DNA of 64,000 nucleotides from Thalassotalea sp. Lineage in GTDB: Bacteria; Pseudomonadota; Gammaproteobacteria; Enterobacterales; Alteromonadaceae. Under the pieces are notes generated by a model. That model searched no databases and had not been told where the DNA came from. It was given only the letters and a program-made list of their open reading frames with translations. A program made the translations under genes and the position numbers. Positions 17,633 to 27,116 of this stretch are shown piece after piece (positions within the stretch are counted from its first letter, which is position 1; the number at the start of each line of letters is the position of its first letter). The stretch is from the NCBI GenBank assembly GCA_029237915.1, contig JAQWHD010000043.1, positions 1 through 64,000 on the forward strand, written 5' to 3'.

Positions 17633-18835
17633 ATGGGCTTGAAAAAGTTTATTGAAGATATCGAGCCGCATTTTGAAAAAGGCGGCAAGCACGAGAAATG
17701 GTTCGCATTATACGAAGCCGTTGCTACGGGCTTATTTACACCTGGTTATGTAACTAAGGGTAAAACTCACATCCGTGACAGTATTGATCTTAAACGTATT
17801 ATGATCACTGTTTGGTTAGCTGTATTCCCAGCTATGTTCTTTGGTATGTACAACATCGGTTATCAAGCTGTTGATGCATTATCTGCAGGCTACGCTTTAG
17901 CTGATTCTTGGCAAGTTGGTTTATTCCATATGGTTGGTGGTGAATTAACCGCTAATTCCGGTTGGTTTAGCATGATGCTCTACGGTGCATTCTTCTTCCT
18001 ACCTATCTACGCAACAGTATTTATTGTTGGTGGTTTCTGGGAAGTTCTATTTGCTGCTGTGCGTAAGCATGAAGTGAACGAAGGTTTCTTCGTATCATCA
18101 ATCCTTTTTGCACTTATCTTGCCTGCAACAATTCCTTTATGGCAAGCAGCCTTAGGTATTACGTTTGGTATCGTAATTGCTAAAGAAATCTTTGGTGGTA
18201 CAGGTAAAAACTTCTTAAACCCTGCATTAGCCGGTCGTGCGTTTTTATTCTTCGCATACCCTGCAGAAATCTCTGGTGACGCTGTTTGGGTTGCTGTTGA
18301 TGGTTTCTCTGGTGCTACGCCGTTAAGTGCAGCATTAGCTGGTACGGTTGATTACTCAATCAATGCTGCTTGGTGGGATGCATTCTGGGGTCTTATTCCT
18401 GGTTCTGTTGGTGAAGTATCTACTTTCGCTGTTCTACTTGGTGGTGCATATATCCTTTATAAAGGTATTGCTTCATGGCGCATCGTATTAGGTGTGTTCG
18501 GTGGTATGGTGGCAACATCTTTCTTATTCAATGCAATTGGCAGCGATACAAACATGATGTTTGCTATGCCTTGGTACTGGCACTTAGTGGTTGGTGGTTT
18601 TGCATTCGGTATGATGTTTATGGCGACTGATCCTGTATCAGCTTCATTTACCAATACTGGTAAATACTTCTTTGGTGCTTTAATCGGCCTAATGGTAGTT
18701 CTTGTTCGTGTTGTTAACCCTGCTTTCCCTGAAGGTATGATGTTAGCAATTTTATTTGCCAACCTGTTTGCTCCACTATTTGATTATGTCGTAGTTAAGT
18801 CAAACATCAAACGGAGGCTTGCTCGTAATGTCTAG
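17633..18835 (+). CDS. nqrB: Na+-NQR subunit B (covalent FMN)
   Basis: Large integral membrane subunit, 400 residues and about ten helices, part of the Na+ path. The covalent FMN attachment threonine lies in the motif [10 protein letters not shown] (about residue 225), the site modified by ApbE, encoded 3.8 kb downstream. Two bases separate it from nqrA, with GAAGG before the ATG. Its last codons overlap the nqrC start by eight bases. Confidence 0.98.
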   Translation: MGLKKFIEDIEPHFEKGGKHEKWFALYEAVATGLFTPGYVTKGKTHIRDSIDLKRIMITVWLAVFPAMFFGMYNIGYQAVDALSAGYALADSWQVGLFHMVGGELTANSGWFSMMLYGAFFFLPIYATVFIVGGFWEVLFAAVRKHEVNEGFFVSSILFALILPATIPLWQAALGITFGIVIAKEIFGGTGKNFLNPALAGRAFLFFAYPAEISGDAVWVAVDGFSGATPLSAALAGTVDYSINAAWWDAFWGLIPGSVGEVSTFAVLLGGAYILYKGIASWRIVLGVFGGMVATSFLFNAIGSDTNMMFAMPWYWHLVVGGFAFGMMFMATDPVSASFTNTGKYFFGALIGLMVVLVRVVNPAFPEGMMLAILFANLFAPLFDYVVVKSNIKRRLARNV

Positions 18836-19601
18836 TAAAAAAGAAAGCTTTTTAGGCACTCTAAGTTTCGTTGTTGTTGTATGTTTAGTTTGTGCTGCAC
18901 TTGTATCTGTTTCGGCAGTACAGTTAAAGCCACTACAAACAGCAAACAAGCTACTTGATAAGCAAACTAAAATTTTAGAAGCTGCTGGTTTGTTAGAAAT
19001 TGGTACTAAAAACGGTATCGTTCCTACTTACAATAAGTTTGTAGAAGCTAAAATGATTGACCTTGCAACGGGTGAATACGTTGATGGTAATCCAGACTTT
19101 TTCGACGAACGTCGTGACGCTCGTGATGTGTCTAAGTCTGTTAAACCACAAAATGACATCGCTGGTATTAACCGCCAAGCTAAACAAGCAGTTGTGTACT
19201 TTGTACGTAATGGCGCTGGTGAAGTTGATACCGTAATTTTACCTATCGTTGGTTCTGGTTTATGGGACTTAATGTACGGTTTTATCGGCTTAGAAGCTGA
19301 TATGAATACAGTTAAAAGTGTTATTTACTCTGATCATAAGGAAACTCCTGGACTAGGTGCTGAAGTGCTGAACCCTAAATGGAAAGCGTTATGGCCTGGT
19401 AAGAAAATGTTTAACGAGCAAAATGAAGTTGCTATTAAAATCGTTAAAGGCGGCGCTAAAGCAGGTGATATTCACGGTGTTGACGCGTTGTCTGGTGCTA
19501 CATTAACCAGTAACGGTGTTGAGCGTACAATTCATTTTTGGTTAGGTGAAGAAGGCTATGGCCCATTCATCAAGGCTAGCCTTGCAAAGGAGCTTAACTA
19601 A
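18828..19601 (+). CDS. nqrC: Na+-NQR subunit C (covalent FMN)
   Basis: Single-span subunit with a periplasmic flavin domain, 257 residues. One helix (about residues 10-32) anchors it. The second FMN-attachment site is the threonine in [13 protein letters not shown] near residue 220. The ATG at 18828 follows GGAGG (18813-18817) and overlaps the nqrB stop; an in-frame TTG nine bases upstream is disfavoured. It overlaps nqrD by one base. Confidence 0.97.
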   Translation: MSSKKESFLGTLSFVVVVCLVCAALVSVSAVQLKPLQTANKLLDKQTKILEAAGLLEIGTKNGIVPTYNKFVEAKMIDLATGEYVDGNPDFFDERRDARDVSKSVKPQNDIAGINRQAKQAVVYFVRNGAGEVDTVILPIVGSGLWDLMYGFIGLEADMNTVKSVIYSDHKETPGLGAEVLNPKWKALWPGKKMFNEQNEVAIKIVKGGAKAGDIHGVDALSGATLTSNGVERTIHFWLGEEGYGPFIKASLAKELN

Positions 19602-20227
19602 TGAGTGATAATTCAGCTAAAAAGGTGTTAACGCAACCTATCGTTGATAATAACCCGATTGCATTACAAGTATTAGGTATTTGTTCTGCACTAGCGGTTA
19701 CTAGTTCAATGGCAAATGCTTTAGTAATGACGTTAGCGGTTGTATTAGTTACAGCGTTTTCAAATTTATTTATTTCGATTATTCGTAACCACATTCCATC
19801 TAGTGTTCGTATTATCGTGCAAATGGCGATTATCGCTTCTTTAGTAATCGTGGTAGACCAAGTGTTAAAAGCTTTCTCTTACCAGTTATCTAAAGAGCTT
19901 TCAGTATTCGTTGGCCTTATCATTACTAACTGTATTGTAATGGGTCGTGCTGAAGCATTCGCGATGAAAGAAAAGCCAGTGGTTAGCTTTATGGACGGTA
20001 TCGGTAATGGTTTAGGTTACGGTGTAATCTTAATGGTTGTTGCTTTCTTCCGTGAACTATTCGGTTTTGGTACTCTTTTTGGTAAGACAGTTTTACCACT
20101 TGTGCAAAACGATGGCTGGTATCAAGCGAACGGTCTTCTAGTATTACCATTCAGCTCTTTCTTCATTATTGGTTTAGTTATCTGGGCTATTCGCCAGTGG
20201 AAACCAGAACAAGTAGAGAAGGATTAG
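19601..20227 (+). CDS. nqrD: Na+-NQR subunit D
   Basis: A 208-residue membrane protein with six helices. NqrD and NqrE are inverted-topology homologues that together hold a membrane-embedded iron site; the conserved cysteines are seen here in [12 protein letters not shown] and [14 protein letters not shown]. It starts on the last base of the nqrC stop codon (TAATG) after AAAGGAG. NqrE follows after six bases. Confidence 0.97.
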   Translation: MSDNSAKKVLTQPIVDNNPIALQVLGICSALAVTSSMANALVMTLAVVLVTAFSNLFISIIRNHIPSSVRIIVQMAIIASLVIVVDQVLKAFSYQLSKELSVFVGLIITNCIVMGRAEAFAMKEKPVVSFMDGIGNGLGYGVILMVVAFFRELFGFGTLFGKTVLPLVQNDGWYQANGLLVLPFSSFFIIGLVIWAIRQWKPEQVEKD

Positions 20228-20233
20228 GAAATC

Positions 20234-20857
20234 ATGGAACATTATATTAGTTTATTCGTAAAAACGATTTTCATTGAGAATATCGCACTAAGTTTCTTCT
20301 TAGGTATGTGTACATTCCTAGCGGTATCGAAAAAAGTAGATACTGCCATAGGTTTAGGTGTTGCGGTTGTTGTGGTACTAGGTATTGCAGTTCCAGCTAA
20401 CCAAGTGATTTATCAATTGGTATTAGCACCAGGCGCATTAGATAGCGTTATGGGCGTTACTGACCCAACACAATCTATTGATTTAAGTTTCCTTTCTTTT
20501 ATTACTTTTATCGGCGTTATCGCGGCATTAGTACAGATATTAGAAATGGTTCTGGATAAGTTTTTCCCAGCTTTATATCAAGCCTTAGGTATCTTCTTAC
20601 CATTGATCACAGTTAACTGTGCAATCTTTGGTGCGGTATCGTTCATGGTAGCTAAAAACCTTACGTTTGGTGAGTCAGTTGTTTATGGTATAGGTTCAGG
20701 TGTTGGTTGGGCGTTAGCGATTGTTTTACTTGCGGGTATCCGTGAGAAAATGAAATACTCTGACGTACCAGAAGGCTTGAAAGGTTTAGGTATTACGTTT
20801 ATTACCGCAGGATTGATGGCATTTGGCTTTCTATCTTTCGGTGGTATCTCGTTATAA
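20234..20857 (+). CDS. nqrE: Na+-NQR subunit E
   Basis: A 207-residue membrane protein with six helices, the partner of NqrD. Cysteines that ligate the intramembrane iron lie in [12 protein letters not shown] (about residue 26) and [12 protein letters not shown] (about 120). AGGAAAT precedes the ATG. A 55-base gap separates it from nqrF, the widest gap in the operon. Confidence 0.97.
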   Translation: MEHYISLFVKTIFIENIALSFFLGMCTFLAVSKKVDTAIGLGVAVVVVLGIAVPANQVIYQLVLAPGALDSVMGVTDPTQSIDLSFLSFITFIGVIAALVQILEMVLDKFFPALYQALGIFLPLITVNCAIFGAVSFMVAKNLTFGESVVYGIGSGVGWALAIVLLAGIREKMKYSDVPEGLKGLGITFITAGLMAFGFLSFGGISL

Positions 20858-20912
20858 AGTTAATGCGCACTAAGGGCTATGCCTTTAGTGCAGAAGTATA
20901 AAGGAAAATACT

Positions 20913-22139
20913 ATGCAAGAAATTATTCTAGGCGTAGGCATGTTCACCGCAATCGTAGTTGCTTTAGTGTTAGTGATCTTATTCGCTAAATCTAAATTAG
21001 TAGCCGATGGTGACGTGACAATTTCAATTAACGGCGATCCAGAGAAAGCTGTTACTACTGCCGCTGGCGGTAAATTACTTGGTGCATTAGCTGACCAAGG
21101 TATTTTCATTCCATCTGCCTGTGGTGGCGGTGGTACTTGTGGCCAATGTCGTGTTGAAGTGCACTCAGGTGGTGGCGATATTCTTCCTACGGAAGAAGGT
21201 CACATCAACAAACGTGAAGCTAAAGCTGGCTGTCGTTTAGCCTGTCAAGTTGCTGTTAAGCAAGACATGGAAATTGAAGTTGAAGATGAAATCTTCGGTG
21301 TTCAGCAATGGGAATGTGAAGTTATCTCTAACGATAACAAAGCAACCTTCATTAAAGAACTTAAGCTACAAATTCCAAATGGTGAATCTGTACCTTTCCG
21401 TGCTGGTGGTTACATTCAAATTGAAGCGCCTGCGCATCACGTTAAATACTCAGATTTCGATATTGACGAGCAATACCGTGGCGACTGGAATCATTTTGGT
21501 TTCTTCGATGTAGAATCTAAAGTTGAAGAAGACACATTACGTGCTTACTCAATGGCGAACTACCCTGAAGAAGAAGGCATTATCATGCTTAACGTGCGTA
21601 TCGCTACGCCGCCTCCAGGACGTTTACATTTACCAGCGGGTAAAATGTCTTCATTCATCTTCAGCCTTAAAGCTGGTGATAAAGTAACTATTTCTGGTCC
21701 ATTTGGTGAGTTCTTCGCTAAAGATACTGATAATGAAATGGTATTTATCGGTGGTGGTGCTGGTATGGCGCCAATGCGTTCACACATTTTTGACCAACTT
21801 AAGCGTCTTAAATCAAAACGTAAAATGAGTTTCTGGTACGGCGCACGTTCTAAACGTGAAATGTTCTACGAAGAAGATTACAACGGCTTAGCGGCTGATA
21901 ATGATAACTTCGAATGGCATGTAGCTCTTTCAGATCCACAACCAGAAGATAACTGGGAAGGCATGACAGGTTTTATTCATAACGTATTGTTTGAAAACTA
22001 CCTTAAAGATCATGAAGCGCCAGAAGATTGTGAATACTACATGTGTGGTCCACCTATGATGAACGCTGCTGTTGTTGGCATGCTGAAAGACTTAGGTGTA
22101 GAAGATGAAAACATCCTTCTAGATGACTTCGGTGGCTAA
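20913..22139 (+). CDS. nqrF: Na+-NQR subunit F (NADH dehydrogenase, 2Fe-2S, FAD)
   Basis: The electron-entry subunit, 408 residues. In order: one N-terminal helix (about 4-24); a 2Fe-2S ferredoxin domain with [10 protein letters not shown] and a fourth cysteine in CRLACQV (about 69-111); an FAD-binding RAYSMANYP (about 210); and an NADH-binding domain with [13 protein letters not shown] (about 275), MCGPPMM and the C-terminal LLDDFGG. It oxidises cytoplasmic NADH and passes electrons towards NqrC/B. AAAGGAAA precedes the ATG. A terminator lies 145 bases downstream. Confidence 0.98.
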   Translation: MQEIILGVGMFTAIVVALVLVILFAKSKLVADGDVTISINGDPEKAVTTAAGGKLLGALADQGIFIPSACGGGGTCGQCRVEVHSGGGDILPTEEGHINKREAKAGCRLACQVAVKQDMEIEVEDEIFGVQQWECEVISNDNKATFIKELKLQIPNGESVPFRAGGYIQIEAPAHHVKYSDFDIDEQYRGDWNHFGFFDVESKVEEDTLRAYSMANYPEEEGIIMLNVRIATPPPGRLHLPAGKMSSFIFSLKAGDKVTISGPFGEFFAKDTDNEMVFIGGGAGMAPMRSHIFDQLKRLKSKRKMSFWYGARSKREMFYEEDYNGLAADNDNFEWHVALSDPQPEDNWEGMTGFIHNVLFENYLKDHEAPEDCEYYMCGPPMMNAAVVGMLKDLGVEDENILLDDFGG

Positions 22140-22169
22140 TTTTTATTTTTAAGCTTGCCTGTTGACTTG

Positions 22170-22227
22170 ATTTCATCGCTGGCTCTACTCACTTACAAAA
22201 GTAAGCTCCGTGCAGCCATCTTGAAAT
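22170..22227. repeat. 58-base nested palindromic element
   Basis: Three pairs of arms share one centre: ATTTCA/TGAAAT, GGCT/AGCC and CTTAC/GTAAG around AAAA. The even spacing indicates a single cruciform or RNA hairpin. It lies between nqrF and its terminator and looks like a dispersed intergenic repeat, but no second copy is present in this window. Confidence 0.55.
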
Positions 22228-22283
22228 AAAGCCAACATTCGGCGCTTAAATTATAAAAATACATATAAAAATTTATGTGTATA

Positions 22284-22311
22284 AAAAAAGACAACTTCGG
22301 TTGTCTTTTTT
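22284..22311 (+). terminator. Terminator of the nqr operon
   Basis: AAAAAAGACAAC and GTTGTCTTTTTT form a stem closed by a stable TTCG tetraloop and followed by a T tract. Confidence 0.93.
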
Positions 22312-22372
22312 GTTTTCTATAAGCTTAACTTCACATTTAGCGATCATGGACCCACACGATATAAGAAAAAAT

Positions 22373-22429
22373 ACACCGTCATCCTTGAGGAGCACTAGCG
22401 ACATCAGGGACCTCCTGACGCGTGCTGTG
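22373..22429 (+). repeat. 57-base dispersed repeat, direct copy 1
   Basis: This stretch, beginning ACACCGTCATCCTTGAGGAG and containing GGGACCTCC, recurs at 22557-22613 with only two differences. Together with the inverted arm at 22481-22518 it can fold into a long stem-loop, like the compound palindromic elements found between genes in many gammaproteobacteria. Confidence 0.85.
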
Positions 22430-22480
22430 GTTTAAAAGATAAAATATATCATTGCTTATTATAGGCACGTTGTGAATTTT

Positions 22481-22518
22481 GGAGGTCCCGTGTCTCGTTC
22501 CGCTCGCACAGGATGACG
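22481..22518 (-). repeat. Inverted, diverged arm of the same repeat
   Basis: GGAGGTCCC at one end and AGGATGACG at the other are the reverse complements of the ends of copy 1; the middle has diverged. It forms the right arm of a hairpin about 140 bases long with copy 1. Confidence 0.75.
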
Positions 22519-22556
22519 ACGTATTTTCTCTACTTCTCCTTGTGATATATAAAAAA

Positions 22557-22613
22557 ACACCGTCATCCTTGAGGAGCACTAGCGACATCAGGGACCTCCT
22601 GACGTATGCTGTG
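22557..22613 (+). repeat. 57-base dispersed repeat, direct copy 2
   Basis: It matches copy 1 at 55 of 57 positions (the difference is GCGTG against GTATG near the end). It stops about 70 bases before apbE, so the nqr-apbE gap is largely made of this element. Confidence 0.85.
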
Positions 22614-22686
22614 TATTCTTTTTTATTCTATATCCTGACAGCCAAAGCAGTTTAGTTTATAATGCGCGTGATTTTTCAACAGGTGT

Positions 22687-23733
22687 ATGTCTATGTTCGC
22701 TAAACTTTTCAGAAGTATTACCATCCTTGCTATTTTGAGCTTAACCTTAGCGTGTTCAGAGCCTGAACAAGCAGGCCAAAGTGACCTTAAAGAGTTGCAA
22801 CTTACTGGTTATACTATGGGGCCAATCGTTTATACGGTTAAGTTGGTAGCTAGCGAAGAACAAGTTAAAGAAAGCAATTTAGCAAAACAAGTTGATGATT
22901 TATTAATTAAAATAAATGCGCAAATGTCGACTTATGATAAATACTCAGAATTATCAAAATTCAACCAATATCAGGGCAGTGAGCCACGTCAAACTTCAAA
23001 AGAGTTAGCGCAAGTGCTAATAGAGTCGATAAGACTTGCACAGCTAACAGATGGCACGTTAGACGTAACCGTAGGTCCATTGGTTAACTTATGGAGCTTT
23101 GGGCCTGAAAATCGCACTGAGCAAGTTCCTAGTAAAGATCTTATTGCTCAAACTAAACAGCATATTGGTATTGAAAAAATAACCTTAGATAGCGGTATGT
23201 TGTCTAAGTCAGATCCAAAAGTATATGTTGATCTTTCAGCCATCGCCAAAGGTTTTGCTGTAGATAAAGTTGCTGAGCTTTTAGAAGCCAATGGTTATCA
23301 CAATTATCTTGTTGATATTGGTGGTGAAATGCGACTTCAAGGCATTAAGACCAATGGTGAACAATGGCGTATTGCCGTTGAAAAACCTATTAGTGGCGAA
23401 AGGGCTGTACAAAAGGTTATAATACCTGGCAATAACGCGGTAGCAACATCCGGCGATTATCGAAATTATTTTGAAGAGAATGGTATTCGCTATTCTCATA
23501 CCATAGATCCACAAAGCGGTTGGCCAATTAGCCATAAGCTGGTTTCGGTTACTGTGGTACACCCGTCATCAATGACTGCCGATGGTTTAGCTACGGCGAT
23601 TGAAGTAATGGGGCCAGAAAAAGGCTTTGAATTTGCCAAGGCAAATCAATTAGCCGTTTATTTAATAAGTAAATCTGAGAGTGGATTTACTGAATACACT
23701 ACTGACCAGTTTAAGCAATTGATTGCTAAATAG
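22687..23733 (+). CDS. apbE: FAD:protein FMN transferase ApbE (lipoprotein)
   Basis: Mg2+-dependent flavin transferase, 348 residues, that cleaves FAD and attaches FMN to threonine in SGAT motifs; NqrB and NqrC encoded just upstream are the expected substrates. The signal peptide ends in a lipobox, LTLAC (cysteine near residue 23), placing the enzyme outside the inner membrane. Landmarks are YTMGPIVYTVK, TDGTLDVTVGPLVNLWSFG, DLSAIAKGFAVDKVAELL, DIGGEMRLQG, AVATSGDYRNYFEENG and YSHTIDPQSGWPI. Either ATG 22687 or ATG 22693 could start it; 22693 is better spaced from AGG. NqrM follows after 21 bases. Confidence 0.96.
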   Translation: MSMFAKLFRSITILAILSLTLACSEPEQAGQSDLKELQLTGYTMGPIVYTVKLVASEEQVKESNLAKQVDDLLIKINAQMSTYDKYSELSKFNQYQGSEPRQTSKELAQVLIESIRLAQLTDGTLDVTVGPLVNLWSFGPENRTEQVPSKDLIAQTKQHIGIEKITLDSGMLSKSDPKVYVDLSAIAKGFAVDKVAELLEANGYHNYLVDIGGEMRLQGIKTNGEQWRIAVEKPISGERAVQKVIIPGNNAVATSGDYRNYFEENGIRYSHTIDPQSGWPISHKLVSVTVVHPSSMTADGLATAIEVMGPEKGFEFAKANQLAVYLISKSESGFTEYTTDQFKQLIAK

Positions 23734-23754
23734 TCATTTTTTAAAGAGTAAGAT

Positions 23755-23976
23755 ATGAATATTTTTATAATAACCTTTGGTTTTTTCATTGTAATGTTTC
23801 TAGCAATGGCAGTAGGTTATATTATCCAACAAAAAACTTTAGCAGGTAGCTGTGGTGGTTTAGGTAGTATCGGTATAGATAAAGCCTGTAATTGTGATAA
23901 TCCTTGTGAGAAACGTATCGAGCGCGAACGTGTTGCAGCGTTAAAAGAAAACTCTATCGATATTAAAAACATCTAA
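23755..23976 (+). CDS. nqrM: Na+-NQR maturation protein NqrM
   Basis: A 73-residue membrane protein, formerly DUF539, required for assembly of Na+-NQR, probably through iron delivery to the NqrD/E site. One N-terminal helix (about 3-24) precedes a cysteine-rich segment with four cysteines in the pattern SCGGLG...ACNCDNPC, the family signature. AAAGAGTAAG precedes the ATG. It follows apbE directly, as in many Nqr-containing marine bacteria, so nqr, apbE and nqrM make a functional block. Confidence 0.95.
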   Translation: MNIFIITFGFFIVMFLAMAVGYIIQQKTLAGSCGGLGSIGIDKACNCDNPCEKRIERERVAALKENSIDIKNI

Positions 23977-24035
23977 TGTTAACGCTGCCTACCTTAGGTT
24001 ATTAGCAGATAGATTTTAGTTATTAGTATTTAATT

Positions 24036-24066
24036 AAACGGGGACTTATCGAGTCCCCGTTTTTTA
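24036..24066. terminator. Bidirectional terminator between nqrM and the DUF4136 gene
   Basis: AAACGGGGACT and AGTCCCCGTTT enclose TATCG, followed by a T run on the plus strand. It lies between convergent genes. The minus-strand tract (AAAACGGGG preceded by TTTAATTAA) is weaker. Confidence 0.9.
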
Positions 24067-24069
24067 TTG

Positions 24070-24624
24070 CTATTTTTTAGCTGGTGGGAACTGACTTAGT
24101 ATGTTGGCGACCAGATCATTGATGGCCTGAGTTTTTTCTTGTGGGCTGATCGTCTGCTCTGCTTCAAAGCCATCGTAACCTCGCCATATTAATTTCTCTT
24201 GTTGATATACATCTATGGTCACTTGAGTATAAACATTAAAGTTACTTTCTAGCGGTATCGTGGTGCCAAGGCCTACGCCTGTTGAAGAGCTACCACTGCG
24301 ATTACTACCACCAATGCCTATACTAAAAGACGATTTCTTTTCACGTTGCTCAAGGACCGTGTGGTAGCTTACTTGCATCGCTGCATCTGTGGTTGCTTTA
24401 TTTATTGCCTTTTTATCTAACTCTGCTTCTATCGCTGCCACAATCCTGTCTGCGGTGAGTTGGTCCAGCTCAGCGTTCTTCTCTTTCGTAGCAACTATTT
24501 TGTAAGTGGATAACTGCTTAAAGTTCGTTTCTGGATCGTAGTCGACTGTAACGCTGGTGCTGCTGCAACCGATAGCAATAACGCTAAATGTTAGAGCTAC
24601 CAGGATATGCTTTATTTTATTCAT
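24070..24624 (-). CDS. DUF4136-family lipoprotein
   Basis: A 184-residue lipoprotein of unknown role. The signal peptide ends IAIGCSS, with the lipid cysteine near residue 20. It continues as TVDYDPETNFKQLSTYKIV, the usual start of DUF4136 proteins, then helices around ADRIVAAIEAELDKKAINK and strands FNVYTQVTIDVYQQEKLIWRG, and ends LVANILSQFPPAKK, the typical family ending. A Gly/Ser-rich insert (about 105-125) is also common. The function of DUF4136 is not known. The gene stands alone. Confidence 0.85.
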   Translation of the reverse strand: MNKIKHILVALTFSVIAIGCSSTSVTVDYDPETNFKQLSTYKIVATKEKNAELDQLTADRIVAAIEAELDKKAINKATTDAAMQVSYHTVLEQREKKSSFSIGIGGSNRSGSSSTGVGLGTTIPLESNFNVYTQVTIDVYQQEKLIWRGYDGFEAEQTISPQEKTQAINDLVANILSQFPPAKK

Positions 24625-24664
24625 AAAATCTCTCTTTTTATTTTCATTAATTAAATATATAGCT

Positions 24665-25447
24665 CTATAACTCTCGAAATGCTATATCCAGATGCAACTT
24701 ATCTTCATCTGAAAATATAATAATCTTATCGTTTTCTCTGTTGATTTCAGTTGTGGTGTTAATAAAGCAGGGCTTTTTAAACTCCACTAAAAGATAATTC
24801 GGTTGAATGCCACTTTTAGTTATCGCCAAATTCAATAAATACATACCATGGGCAATAGCCTTAGGAAAGCCAAGTAGCTTAGCCATTAAACTACTGACAT
24901 GGATAGGGTTAAAATCAGCGCTTACTTTACTGTATCTGAGGATTTCGCCACGAGTGATTACTCCTAGTAACTCGCCGGTAAAACTATTTACTCTTTTACT
25001 TTGAGAAGACCTTTTGCCAAACTTTTGTTTTAATCGTTTTAGCATCGTGTTGTTATTGCTGACTGATAAAGTACCATTTTGGTAAATATTAGTTTCAATA
25101 TTAATTAGCTTGCCACGATCATCAGAGCTGTTTTGCTTGATTAATATTTTTATATCGAATGGCGCTGCATAGTCTAATTGTTGGTACTCAATAAACTCAC
25201 TACTTAAATGAATTAAGCCTACCGGCGTTAAAGCAAAGCGTTTATCGGCAAATACTTTAATAAGATAAGGGAATGCAGCAATGAAGGCATAACTTATAGG
25301 TAATTCTTGCTGTTTATTAAGCGAAAATAATTTTTGAAAGTTTTTTATTTTATTTTGTGGAATACGAATATTGTTAAAATCAGATTCGAAAAAATCTAAT
25401 GGATCTTTTGATATCTGTTTAAATATTAATTTTAAATAATTAGACAA
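24665..25447 (-). CDS. MaoC-like hot-dog-fold dehydratase
   Basis: A 260-residue protein whose C-terminal half carries the R-hydratase/MaoC signature YSKVSADFNPIHVSSLMAKLLGFPKAIAHGMYLL, with the catalytic Asp and His of enoyl-CoA hydratases. The N-terminal half resembles a second, degenerate hot-dog domain (PISYAFIAAFPYLIK, LTPVGLIHLSSEFIEYQQL). It may act on acyl-CoA or acyl-ACP esters. Substrate is unknown. There is no obvious operon partner; the nearest same-strand gene, the DUF4136 lipoprotein, starts 40 bases downstream. Confidence 0.82.
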   Translation of the reverse strand: MSNYLKLIFKQISKDPLDFFESDFNNIRIPQNKIKNFQKLFSLNKQQELPISYAFIAAFPYLIKVFADKRFALTPVGLIHLSSEFIEYQQLDYAAPFDIKILIKQNSSDDRGKLINIETNIYQNGTLSVSNNNTMLKRLKQKFGKRSSQSKRVNSFTGELLGVITRGEILRYSKVSADFNPIHVSSLMAKLLGFPKAIAHGMYLLNLAITKSGIQPNYLLVEFKKPCFINTTTEINRENDKIIIFSDEDKLHLDIAFREL

Positions 25448-25964
25448 GCCTACGCCCTTGTTTTTGTTGAAAAAATAACCAGTTCAATATTGTTGTCTTG
25501 TATGAATTATAAGCAATTAAGGTTAGAGCTTATAAAAGTTCAATAATTTAATCATTAATATGGTTATCTTGTGTATTAAAGTGTAACCCTAAATGGCGCG
25601 TGAATTCGAATTTTACTGATTATTGACGAAACCATATTTTCTGTAATTTATTATTAACCCAAGCTCAAGCGTTAAAAGCATGACATTTCACGTAAGAGAC
25701 GTGTTAGATAATGCTGATTAATGTAACTCCCACCTTAAAATTATTAAATACTGTAACTAACCAGTATGCGGGTAAGTGTTTTTATTACGCTTTAGTTACG
25801 TTATAAAAATTCTGTTCTCATAGCTAACCACAAAATAATTTCAATAATCAATGAAATTGATAGTGTAGCTTGGTTTTATTGATTTTTGTTAATTAAATCA
25901 CTTGCTTAAACTAGCCGCAATTAACCCAATTTAAATTTTGTATATCAATATCAAAGGTAAAACT
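25448..25964. other. Intergenic region before the outer-membrane protein gene
   Basis: About 500 AT-rich bases with no credible gene on either strand. It must hold promoters for the divergent MaoC-like gene and the outer-membrane protein gene. I see no well-formed promoter or operator; short stems such as ACGTAAGAGACGT near 25690 are too weak to call. Confidence 0.4.
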
Positions 25965-26927
25965 ATGAAAAAATTTGCATTACCAATACTTGCAGCATCA
26001 TTGTTATGCTTCAATGTTCAAGCGGCAGACGAAGCATCTGGCAAAGAAGTTGCTTCAGCTACTAATGAACAACCAGCTAATGCTGGCAACGCTGGTATGT
26101 CACCAGAAGAAATTGCTGAAATGCAAAAAAAGCTAAATAACCCATTAGCTGATTTATGGCTTTTATTCTTTCAAAATGACTATACTGTATATAATGATGG
26201 TCATGGCGATGAATATCAAATCAATAACTTTAAATTTCAACCAGTTATGTCATTTGATTTTTCAGAGAACTACAATTTAATTGTTCGTCCTACGATTCAA
26301 CACATGAGCTTAGAAACTCCTGATCCATCATCAATTAGTGGTGTTGATGAGGGTGGTAATCCAATTTTCGACAGTTCTACTAGAACTAGTGGTTTCGGTG
26401 ATGTCGGTGGTTTTGCCGCATGGGGTACTAAAGAGCCTGTAAATGGTTGGATCCTAGGTGCTGGTGTTACGACCTTACTTCCTACAGCAGCAGAGAAAGA
26501 AATTACCACTGGTGGTTATGACCAAATTGCCGCGGGTCCTGTTCTTATTGCCTTAAAAGTAGGTGATGTTGATACTTACGGTGTAGTAGCTCAACATTTC
26601 GATGGTTACGGCGATTCTGCAATAGTTGATAGACACGGCAATGAAGAAGACCTTAACTTAACTGATATTCAATACATTTACCGTCACAAAATATCACCTA
26701 CAATGCAAGTTGGTTTCGCGCCAAATATCCAAATTGATTGGAACAAGAGTGGTAGCGACAAGTACTCAGTACCTATCGGTATAGGTGTTGATAAATTAGT
26801 TATGTTTGGTAAGTTACCAGTTAAATTTGGTGTTGAAGTTTACCACTACGTTAAACAAAATGATCAATTTGGTGCAGATTTTGGTATCCGATTCTTCGCA
26901 ATGCCAGTTGTACCTAAATTATTTTAA
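25965..26927 (+). CDS. Putative outer-membrane beta-barrel protein
   Basis: A 320-residue exported protein. An in-frame ATG lies nine codons upstream, but the ATG at 25965 follows AAAGGTAAA and begins a standard signal peptide (MKKFALPILAASLLCFNVQA). After a short Ala/Asn/Glu-rich segment, the mature protein shows alternating amphipathic strands (YNLIVRPTIQHMSL, GWILGAGVTTLLPTA, TMQVGFAPNIQIDW) and ends in aromatic FGIRFFAMPVVPKLF. It resembles proteins often labelled neuromedin U-like or transporter in marine bacteria; those names carry no functional evidence. Barrel assignment is inference. Confidence 0.7.
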   Translation: MKKFALPILAASLLCFNVQAADEASGKEVASATNEQPANAGNAGMSPEEIAEMQKKLNNPLADLWLLFFQNDYTVYNDGHGDEYQINNFKFQPVMSFDFSENYNLIVRPTIQHMSLETPDPSSISGVDEGGNPIFDSSTRTSGFGDVGGFAAWGTKEPVNGWILGAGVTTLLPTAAEKEITTGGYDQIAAGPVLIALKVGDVDTYGVVAQHFDGYGDSAIVDRHGNEEDLNLTDIQYIYRHKISPTMQVGFAPNIQIDWNKSGSDKYSVPIGIGVDKLVMFGKLPVKFGVEVYHYVKQNDQFGADFGIRFFAMPVVPKLF

Positions 26928-26977
26928 TCTAACTTAAATAATTTAAACAATATACGCTACTCCTAGAGTAATGAAAG

Positions 26978-27010
26978 AAAGGCCAAGAACGTAAGTTCTT
27001 GGCCTTTTTT
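26978..27010 (+). terminator. Strong terminator after the outer-membrane protein gene
   Basis: A 13-base perfect stem AAAGGCCAAGAAC/GTTCTTGGCCTTT with GTAA loop and T tract to 27010. Confidence 0.94.
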
Positions 27011-27116
27011 GTATAATATTTTGCTATTGTTATTTAGTAGGCCGCAACGGGGGGATTAACTTTGGTAAAATAATATCGATTAATTAAATTAGTTAAATAA
27101 TTTTAAGAGGCGCTTA

